From: an uncultured Clostridia bacterium
Lineage (GTDB): Bacteria > Bacillota > Clostridia > Oscillospirales > Butyricicoccaceae
NCBI GenBank assembly: GCA_910589115.1
Contig: CAJUSB010000011.1
Coordinates: 1-45,255, forward strand
DNA: 45,255 nucleotides
Reading direction: 5' to 3'
Each line of letters opens with the position of its first letter. Positions within the stretch are counted from its first letter, which is position 1. The position numbers were made by a program, and so were the translations under genes. Shown one piece after another: positions 8,486 to 14,256 of this stretch. A model generated the notes under the pieces. It was not told the origin of the DNA. It ran no database searches and saw only the letters and a program-made list of their open reading frames with translations.

Positions 8486-8635
8486 GCGGGCGGTCCTACG
8501 CGGACAGCGGTCTTACGCAGACGGCGCCAGAGGGACTTGTCCCTCTGGACTCCCTTCCTCCGCTGCGGCGGGGATGGGTACGGTCATCACCGTTCCTGCG
8601 CACTGCCCCGCCCGCCAAAAGGACGGCGGGCGGGG
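8486..8635 (+). repeat. Mosaic GC-rich hairpin element, copy R1
   Basis: It lies in the typA-ridA gap. Modules in order: two tandem variants of CGGTCYTACGCRGAC; a perfect palindrome with arms CCAGAGGGAC/GTCCCTCTGG (8527-8548) followed by ACTCCC; CCGCTGCGGCGGGGA (8560-8574); a variable piece holding ACGGT/ACCGT; and a terminal hairpin CCCCGCCCGCC / GGCGGGCGGGG (8606-8616 with 8625-8635, loop AAAAGGAC). The same modules recur in the same order in six other intervals of this window. Reading frames through it are by-products of the repeat. Confidence 0.8.
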
Positions 8636-8710
8636 TGGGCAAATGCGGCAAAATTTTGTTTGAGAATATTGTTTTTTTGAACACGAATGATGAGAGGAGT
8701 ATTTTTAATT

Positions 8711-9088
8711 ATGAAGAAAATTATTTCCACAGATTTGGCCCCTGCTGCAATCGGCCCCTATTCACAGGGAGTCGCTGCTGAACCGTTTATTTTCACTTCC
8801 GGGCAGATTCCGATTGATCCCACGTGCGGAAAGATCACAGCAGAAACCATTGAAGCGCAGTCCGAGCAGGTCATGAAGAATCTGAAAGCCATCCTTGCCG
8901 AAGCAGGTGTCGGAATGGACCGCATTGTCAAAACCACCTGTTTCCTTGCTGATATGGCAGATTTTGCGGCATTCAATGCCGTTTACAGCAAGTATTTCCC
9001 GGAAAATCCGCCTGCGCGCTCCTGTTTCCAGGTTGCAGCCCTGCCCATGGGCGCCAAGGTAGAGGTTGAATGCATCGCCGTCCGGTAA
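8711..9088 (+). CDS. ridA: RidA family enamine/imine deaminase
   Basis: A 125-residue protein of the YjgF/YER057c/UK114 family, which hydrolyses reactive 2-aminoacrylate and related enamines released by PLP enzymes. It begins MKKIISTDLAPAAIGPYSQG and has the family hallmarks GPYSQG (residues 18-23), FTSGQIPIDP, and near the C-terminus PARSCFQVAALPMGAKVEVE, which carries the substrate-binding Arg. Length is exactly that of the family and it should form a trimer. The ATG at 8711 is preceded by AGAGGAG at a rather long 11 bases; an in-frame start 24 bases earlier would add eight residues of no family resemblance. Its transcript appears to run through repeat copy R2 to the terminator at 9302. Confidence 0.93.
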   Translation: MKKIISTDLAPAAIGPYSQGVAAEPFIFTSGQIPIDPTCGKITAETIEAQSEQVMKNLKAILAEAGVGMDRIVKTTCFLADMADFAAFNAVYSKYFPENPPARSCFQVAALPMGAKVEVECIAVR

Positions 9089-9115
9089 ATTCCTTTATGC
9101 GTGCTTTCCGCTGTG

Positions 9116-9230
9116 CCAAAGGGCTCTGCCCTCTAGACACCCGGCGGGCGCTGCCCTGCACCCGCTGGGGTGTGAACCCCAGACCCCTAAGCTGCTGACG
9201 CAGCTTTTCTCCGCTGCGGCGGGGACGAGA
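9116..9230 (+). repeat. Mosaic GC-rich hairpin element, copy R2
   Basis: It lies in the 3' untranslated region of ridA. Modules: CCAAAGGGC/GCCCTCTAG (9116-9136); GCTGCCCTGCACCCGC (9150-9165), identical to 16 bases in copies R3 and R5; CTGGGGT-GTGA-ACCCCAG (9165-9182); AAGCTGC-TGAC-GCAGCTT (9189-9206); and CCGCTGCGGCGGGGA (9211-9225). The terminal GCCCGCC hairpin found in R1 is missing. Confidence 0.75.
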
Positions 9231-9301
9231 GATTTCCGCCTGCCAGCTTTGCCTGAACAGCAGAAAACGATTTTCCCCTTCCCCTTTAATGCAGACTTAT
9301 C

Positions 9302-9328
9302 GGCTGAAACATTTGTTTCAGCCTTTTT
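9302..9328 (+). terminator. Terminator of ridA
   Basis: GGCTGAAAC (9302-9310), a four-base loop and GTTTCAGCC (9315-9323) are followed by five T. It lies about 215 bases past the ridA stop, so copy R2 would be part of the mRNA. Confidence 0.85.
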
Positions 9329-9382
9329 CTATTGTCAAGTTTATAATAATCCCATAAAAAAAATGAGCCGCAGCCGCGTATC

Positions 9383-9540
9383 CCCGCCCGCCGTCCTTTT
9401 GGCGGGCGGGACAATTCGCACATCCAATTTTGAACATACCCATTCCCCGCCGCAGCGGAAAGAAAGCTTTTACTCAATTTTTTCTCGAAAAAATTGCGGG
9501 TGCAGGGCAGCGTCCTGCCTCCGCCCGCGCAGGGCACCTA
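9383..9540 (-). repeat. Mosaic GC-rich hairpin element, copy R3 (inverted)
   Basis: The same family in the opposite direction. Read on the minus strand it has GCTGCCCTGCACCCGC (9496-9511), an AT-rich hairpin AATTTTTTCGAGAAAAAATT, CCGCTGCGGCGGGGA (9444-9458), a variable piece, then the terminal hairpin CCCGCCCGCC/GGCGGGCGGG (9383-9410) with loop AAAAGGAC identical to R1. R2 and R3 face each other across the ridA terminator. Confidence 0.75.
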
Positions 9541-9572
9541 AGAAAATCCTCTACATCCACAATATAAAATGC

Positions 9573-9600
9573 GAAAAAGCCCGAAAAACCGGGCTTTTTC
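9573..9600. terminator. Bidirectional terminator, ends the 41-residue small gene
   Basis: GAAAAAGCCCG (9573-9583) is exactly complementary to CGGGCTTTTTC (9590-9600), giving a GC core and T-runs on both strands. On the minus strand it lies about 50 bases past the small gene's stop. Confidence 0.8.
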
Positions 9601-9648
9601 ATTAGAAAAGGGGAATATGGTGAACTTGAATAAGATATGGGCATGTAA

Positions 9649-9774
9649 TTAACGATTGGAAACCCGGACCGGAATCAGACCGAGCCCACGTTGCAGACGT
9701 TCAGGAAATTGGATGACAATCTTCATCAGATCGTATTCCATTCCATATGCCTGAAAAAGTCGATATAAAAGCAT
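9649..9774 (-). CDS. Small protein of unknown function, 41 residues
   Basis: I do not recognise this protein. It starts MLLYRLFQAYGMEYDLMKIV and ends in RLQRGLGLIPVRVSNR; it is basic, amphipathic in its first half, and has no clear membrane helix or cysteine pair. What argues for a real gene is its equipment: AGAAAGGAGAG seven bases before the ATG, a sigma-A promoter (9802-9831) close upstream giving a very short leader, and a strong terminator just downstream. An in-frame extension to 9864 has no ribosome binding site and would overlap the promoter. It sits between repeat copy R3 and pdaA, both of which belong to other transcripts. It could be a regulatory or membrane-associated peptide, or a decayed gene remnant. 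Confidence 0.6.
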   Translation of the reverse strand: MLLYRLFQAYGMEYDLMKIVIQFPERLQRGLGLIPVRVSNR

Positions 9775-9801
9775 GTCTGCTCTCCTTTCTGAATTTATTA
9801 T

Positions 9802-9831
9802 ACTATATCCAAGCCCTGAAATGATGAGCAA
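9802..9831 (-). promoter_or_regulatory. Promoter of the 41-residue small gene
   Basis: On the minus strand TTGCTC (9826-9831), an 18-base spacer, then TATAGT (9802-9807), which overlaps a perfect TATAAT at 9797-9802. Either -10 gives a leader of only about 15-25 bases before the ATG. Confidence 0.6.
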
Positions 9832-9949
9832 GACTTTGCGAATCCGTAAAGAATTTGTGAACAAAATCGAGTCTTATAGCTTGTTTTGAATAAATTCTTG
9901 TACTTTTTTGGCAAAATACAGAAAAGTCACCAATATTTGCTCATAATGA

Positions 9950-9988
9950 GAATGCGCGGGGACAGCCGACGCTGTTCCCCGCGCATTC
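9950..9988 (-). terminator. Long GC hairpin after pdaA, probable terminator without T-run
   Basis: GAATGCGCGGGGACAGC (9950-9966) pairs with 9971-9988 across a four-base loop with one bulged base. No T-run follows on either strand, so termination is uncertain; it could instead stabilise the pdaA mRNA end. Confidence 0.5.
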
Positions 9989-10033
9989 CCACAAAAGAAC
10001 CTAAAAGGAGGACCCCCGATTGGGATGAAAATA

Positions 10034-10837
10034 TCAAAATGAACGCTTGAGCTCGCTCAATGAGCCAAATGAATACCCTTCCGCTTCCCACTTTGTCAGC
10101 AGCTCATCCAAAATTGATGCGTTTGTGGATGATGTCGAATGCAGCAGTACAATCGCCCCCGGATGTATCCTCGGCAACAGTTTGGAAAATGCCTGTTCCG
10201 CAGTAGGCTGGTTATCCGTGTACCAATCAACATAAGCCAACGACCAGAATACCGAAGTATAACCAAGCGCTTGTGCCTGTTCAAGATTTTCAGCAGAATA
10301 TTTGCCCTGCGGCGGACGGTAAAATTTTGGCAGCGGCTGGCCGATCAGTGCCTGATAGGCCTCTTCCAGCTTTGTAAGTTCCTGCGAGAAAGATGCGGCA
10401 TCACTGATTTTTGACATATCAGGATGTGTGTACGTATGATTGCCGACCAAATGCCCTTCATCTACCATCCGCTGCACAAGGTCGGGCGCTGTCTCTATAT
10501 AATTGCCAACCAGAAAGAAACATGCTGAAGCATTATGCTTCTTCAGCGCATCCAGGATTGCAGGCGTGTTCCCGTTTTCAAACCCTGCATCAAAGGTCAG
10601 ATAAATTACTTTTTTCGAGGTATCTCCAATGTAATAAGCATCATATGCGGCAAGCTCGGCTGCGGTTGCGTTTCCAATCGGCGCCGCGCCCTCCGTCTGG
10701 AATGAAAGCCCCCAATCCGTGGCGGCGGCAGCAACGGCTGACGGGTTCTCATAGGGATTGCCAAAGGCATATACGCTGCCGCCAAGTACCACGCACAAGG
10801 CCAGCGTAATCAATTTATGGAACGTCCTTTTACGCAT
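10034..10837 (-). CDS. pdaA: Polysaccharide deacetylase, PdaA-like (muramic delta-lactam synthesis)
   Basis: A 267-residue NodB-fold (carbohydrate esterase 4) enzyme with an N-terminal signal or anchor segment (residues 8-25). The TFDAG motif with Asp83 replaces the usual TFDDG, as in the PdaA group (TFDNGYENG), and is followed by FENGNTP. Metal ligands lie in HTYTHP (His134 and His138), RPPQG is at 174-178, and a late LLHST supplies His233. PdaA enzymes deacetylate N-acetylmuramic acid so that muramic delta-lactam can form in spore cortex, which points to a spore-former. The start is supported by GAGGTGG seven bases upstream. It lies between ftsH and the small gene on the same strand; the ftsH terminator separates it from ftsH, so it is probably transcribed alone. 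Confidence 0.9.
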   Translation of the reverse strand: MRKRTFHKLITLALCVVLGGSVYAFGNPYENPSAVAAAATDWGLSFQTEGAAPIGNATAAELAAYDAYYIGDTSKKVIYLTFDAGFENGNTPAILDALKKHNASACFFLVGNYIETAPDLVQRMVDEGHLVGNHTYTHPDMSKISDAASFSQELTKLEEAYQALIGQPLPKFYRPPQGKYSAENLEQAQALGYTSVFWSLAYVDWYTDNQPTAEQAFSKLLPRIHPGAIVLLHSTSSTNASILDELLTKWEAEGYSFGSLSELKRSF

Positions 10838-10888
10838 TTTTTACCACCTCACAGTATTCTATGCAAAGCGGCAGCCAAACAGAACCTC

Positions 10889-10929
10889 AAAAAAAGGGAA
10901 ACAACAAAATTTTTTTGCTGTTCCCCTTT
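10889..10929 (-). terminator. Terminator of ftsH
   Basis: On the minus strand AAAGGGGAACA and TGTTTCCCTTT pair (one G-U) and a T-run follows (10889-10892 on plus). It lies 20 bases past the ftsH stop and before the pdaA start. Confidence 0.75.
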
Positions 10930-10949
10930 ATCCTTCTGCGCTGGATTAT

Positions 10950-12794
10950 TTATTTTTGAGATTCGCCTGTATCGGCATCCAAAATTTCCATAAATTCTTC
11001 GCCTGTAATTGTCTCACGTTCCAAAAGATACTGCGCCAGTTCATTCAGCTTGGCCGCATTTGCCCGCAGGATGCCGGATGCTTTTTCATGCGCTGACCGA
11101 ACCACTGCAACAACCTCTTCATCAATTTTAGATGCAGTCTCTGCCGAGCAGGCCAGCGCTGTATCACCACCCAAATACTGATTGGTGACCGTTTCTAACG
11201 CGACCATGCCGAAGCTCTCACTCATGCCGTAACGCGAAATCATTGCCCGTGCCAGTTTCGTCGCCTGCTCGATATCGTTAGACGCGCCTGTCGTAACCGA
11301 ACCGAAAATCAATTCCTCCGCCGCACGGCCTCCGGTCAGCGTTGCAATCTTATTTTCCAGCTCTTCCCTGCTCATCAGGTGCCGTTCCCCTTCATCAACC
11401 TGCATCGTGTATCCCAGAGCCCCAGAAGTACGTGGAATAATGGTGATTTTTGTCACCGGGGCTGACGCAGTCTGTTTTGCTGCAACCAGCGCATGGCCGA
11501 TTTCATGATATGCAACAATTTCCTTTTCGTGCTGGCTTAATACAGCGTTTTTACGCTGGTATCCGGCAATGACTGTTTCAACGCTTTCCTCTAAGTCGCT
11601 CTGGCTGACCGTCTGCCGCCCAAGGCGTACCGCACGCAGCGCAGCTTCATTCACAATATTCGCAAGCTCCGCGCCAGACGCACCCGAAGTTGCCCGCGCA
11701 ATCGCACCAAAATCTATTTTTTCACCCATATGCACCTCTCGTGCATGTACCTTCAAAATTGCCTCACGCCCCTGCAAATCCGGCAGCTCTGCCGGGATGC
11801 GGCGGTCAAAACGCCCAGGACGCAGCAAAGCCGGGTCAAGCGATTCAGGCCGGTTTGTGGCTGCCAGAATCACCACGCCTTTTCTGCCGTCAAAACCATC
11901 CATTTCACTTAGCAGCTGATTTAGTGTCTGCTCACGCTCGTCATTACCGGTCATACCTGCACCGTCACGCTTTTTGCCAATGGTATCAATCTCGTCAATG
12001 AAAACAATGCAGGGCGCTTTTTCGTTTGCCTGCTTGAACAAGTCACGTACCTTGGCCGCACCCATACCAACAAACATTTCCACAAATTCTGAACCGGAAA
12101 TTGAGAAAAATGGCACGTGCGCCTCCCCTGCGACAGCTTTCGCCAGCAGCGTTTTGCCCGTACCCGGAGGGCCCACCAATAAGGCGCCTTTCGGCAGTTT
12201 CGCACCGATCTCGTTATATTTGTCCGGTTTATGCAGGAAGTCTACAATTTCGCGCAGCGCTTCCTTGGCTTCCTCCTGTCCGGCAACATCGGCAAATGTC
12301 TTTCCGGTTTCAGCCTCCGCATAAATTTTTGCCCCGGATTTTCCAAATGACATCGCCGGATTCATGCCGCTCATTTTCTTACCCATCCAGCGGCTTAACA
12401 TTGCGCCAAAACCAAAAATCAGCAGCAGCGGAAATACCCAGGACATCAGCAAATTAAACAACGGTGAATTTTCCCGCGGAATTGGAGATGCGTAATCGAC
12501 CCCCGCCGCTAACAGCCGTTCATTCAGCTGCGGGTCGCCGGTCAAACCCGTTTTATAGAGGGATATTTTCTCGTTTTCATCAGGCACGCTGAACAATATC
12601 TGCCGCCCATTTTCATCAATTTCCGCCCGATCCACTTTCCCTTCCGAAAGCATATCGACAAACTGATTGTAACTGACCTCCACAACCTGCCGCCCCGACA
12701 AATACGGAACCAGCAGCACATTGACCAACAGCATGGCCAACAGCATAACGCCGTAGAAATACATGATTCGTTTTTGCGGTTTTTTTTCATCCAT
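10950..12794 (-). CDS. ftsH: ATP-dependent zinc metalloprotease FtsH
   Basis: A 614-residue membrane AAA+ protease that extracts and degrades damaged membrane proteins and some short-lived regulators. Two membrane helices (about 10-31 and 111-133) flank a small extracellular domain. The AAA+ module has Walker A GPPGTGKT (208-215), Walker B IVFIDEID (263-270) and the second region of homology ATNRPESLDPALLRPGRFDR (312-331). The protease domain has the zinc site HEIGH (430-434). Length is normal. An in-frame TTG 12 bases upstream lies directly against the GGAAAGGA site, so the ATG at 12794 is the better start. It has its own promoter and terminator and is not linked here to tilS/hpt as in many Firmicutes. 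Confidence 0.97.
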   Translation of the reverse strand: MDEKKPQKRIMYFYGVMLLAMLLVNVLLVPYLSGRQVVEVSYNQFVDMLSEGKVDRAEIDENGRQILFSVPDENEKISLYKTGLTGDPQLNERLLAAGVDYASPIPRENSPLFNLLMSWVFPLLLIFGFGAMLSRWMGKKMSGMNPAMSFGKSGAKIYAEAETGKTFADVAGQEEAKEALREIVDFLHKPDKYNEIGAKLPKGALLVGPPGTGKTLLAKAVAGEAHVPFFSISGSEFVEMFVGMGAAKVRDLFKQANEKAPCIVFIDEIDTIGKKRDGAGMTGNDEREQTLNQLLSEMDGFDGRKGVVILAATNRPESLDPALLRPGRFDRRIPAELPDLQGREAILKVHAREVHMGEKIDFGAIARATSGASGAELANIVNEAALRAVRLGRQTVSQSDLEESVETVIAGYQRKNAVLSQHEKEIVAYHEIGHALVAAKQTASAPVTKITIIPRTSGALGYTMQVDEGERHLMSREELENKIATLTGGRAAEELIFGSVTTGASNDIEQATKLARAMISRYGMSESFGMVALETVTNQYLGGDTALACSAETASKIDEEVVAVVRSAHEKASGILRANAAKLNELAQYLLERETITGEEFMEILDADTGESQK

Positions 12795-12896
12795 TGTAAA
12801 ATTCAATCCTTTCCAATGCTAATGGTACATGATAAACCATCTATACCATCAATTCATTTCTCTCCATCCCTTTCAAAAGGTCCTTGAATGTATCGT

Positions 12897-12925
12897 ATTG
12901 TACCGTAAAATATTCCATTCGTCAA
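12897..12925 (-). promoter_or_regulatory. Promoter of ftsH
   Basis: On the minus strand TTGACG (12920-12925), 17 bases, then TACAAT (12897-12902). The leader to the ATG is about 100 bases and I found no CtsR or CIRCE-type heat-shock operator in it. Confidence 0.8.
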
Positions 12926-12951
12926 TGTTTTTTCTGTGTAGCTTTGTAAAC

Positions 12952-12989
12952 AAAAAAAACAGCCGTTTGAGATACCCCCTCAAACAGCT
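12952..12989 (-). terminator. Terminator of the XRE regulator gene
   Basis: On the minus strand AGCTGTTTGAG pairs with CTCAAACGGCT (one G-U), followed by a run of eight T. It lies about 140 bases past the regulator's stop codon. Confidence 0.8.
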
Positions 12990-13127
12990 GCTTTCCTTTC
13001 TGCGCTGAAACGGTTCAAATACACCTTTCGGCTGTGCCCTCCATATAATCCTCACCTCTGGCAGACATCATCCCACCTGTGAAAATCACTTTATCCGGCA
13101 ATAAGAACACTGTGCTGTAATCACAAT

Positions 13128-14057
13128 TTATTCTTTGTCATTTCGTTTCTGAATCAGAGCGTTTGCCACACCGCATAACAACCAGCCAAATCCAAAAATC
13201 AGGACAGCACCAAATCCAATCCCATGATTAGAAATTGGAGCATCAATCAGCTTCCAGAAATACCAGTAAAACAAAAATGCACCCGTTGCAATCAGCATGA
13301 TTGCGCCATGGATATGTTTGAGACGCCTGCCGTGTGGACTGCATTGCTCTGCACACTTCCGATTATATTTCTCCACTTGGTATTTGCTCTGCTGGATTCC
13401 TCCGTAAACCAGCAATCCTACACCCGCTGCAATCAGAAGCAGAAAGCCGCTCGTAATGACTGATTCGCTGACCGCACGCGTCATTTGCCCCAGCCTGATA
13501 CCCTCCAGCGAAACGAACAGGATCACCGCACCAATACAAACCGCTGTCCCACTCGCGATAAAAATCGGGAACCGCTGCCGCCAGGCAGCAAGCACCTGTT
13601 TATCGTAAAAAAGTTCAATATGTGGGTGATTCTCACAGAAGTCTTTATGCTGAAGCCCTCCAATGATAAACAGCACAACCGAAGCAAGCACAAACAACAA
13701 AAAGAGGATGCCGCTCCATCTGTCATCATGAGTGAGGGATCCAATCAAGGATGCAGCTGACAAACCGCAAATGCAAAGAACCACACCTGCGGAAATCATT
13801 TTAGAAAAGTGGTTCATATGCGCGTCATAGCCTGTCGTATCCGACTGCCGGGACGCTTCCGCATCCCCACGAAGCAATGTATCAAGGTCACAGTGAAATA
13901 ACTCGCATAACACCAGCAGCTTATCCATTTCCGGAAAGCTCGTGTCCGATTCCCATTTGGAAACGGACTGCCTTGATACCTCCAACTGTTCTGCAAGCTG
14001 TTCCTGGGTCAGCTTTGCTTCTGAACGAAGGTACTGTAAATTTTCTCCGAAGCTCAT
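13128..14057 (-). CDS. XRE-family DNA-binding protein with multi-helix membrane domain
   Basis: A 309-residue protein with an N-terminal Cro/CI-type helix-turn-helix (about residues 1-64; LTQEQLAEQLEVSRQSVSKW is a textbook recognition unit) joined to a membrane region with about six hydrophobic helices (roughly 85-310). This layout is common in Clostridia for regulators that sense the membrane or control a neighbouring transporter, but none has been read out here. The ATG at 14057 is preceded by AAGGAGG at eight bases; an in-frame GTG six codons upstream overlaps that site and is rejected. A -10-like TAGAAT lies at 14093-14098. It lies downstream of the metal ATPase on the same strand but is separated from it by a long hairpin, so co-transcription is doubtful. 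Target genes are unknown. Confidence 0.8.
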   Translation of the reverse strand: MSFGENLQYLRSEAKLTQEQLAEQLEVSRQSVSKWESDTSFPEMDKLLVLCELFHCDLDTLLRGDAEASRQSDTTGYDAHMNHFSKMISAGVVLCICGLSAASLIGSLTHDDRWSGILFLLFVLASVVLFIIGGLQHKDFCENHPHIELFYDKQVLAAWRQRFPIFIASGTAVCIGAVILFVSLEGIRLGQMTRAVSESVITSGFLLLIAAGVGLLVYGGIQQSKYQVEKYNRKCAEQCSPHGRRLKHIHGAIMLIATGAFLFYWYFWKLIDAPISNHGIGFGAVLIFGFGWLLCGVANALIQKRNDKE

Positions 14058-14196
14058 TTTATTTTCCTCCTTCACGGTTTCGGTATGCTTTTATTCTACC
14101 GTTCCCTGCCCGCAATTTCTACCATTTTCATGTTGCGTTTGACTCTTTTGACGTAAACTTGCGGTTGCATAGAAGAAAATAAGCCTTTTTCCGCAC

Positions 14197-14237
14197 CCGG
14201 ACACCATGTAAAGTATTTTTCTTTACATGGCGTCCGG
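14197..14237. other. 17-bp hairpin between the metal ATPase and the XRE regulator
   Basis: CCGGACACCATGTAAAG (14197-14213) pairs with 14221-14237 along all 17 positions (one G-U on the minus strand) across a seven-base loop. It begins 20 bases past the ATPase stop. There is no T-run after it on either strand, so it may be a processing or stabilising element, a weak terminator, or an operator (ATGTAAAG/CTTTACAT) for the XRE gene. Confidence 0.55.
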
Positions 14238-14256
14238 AATTGGAGTTTTGAAACTA

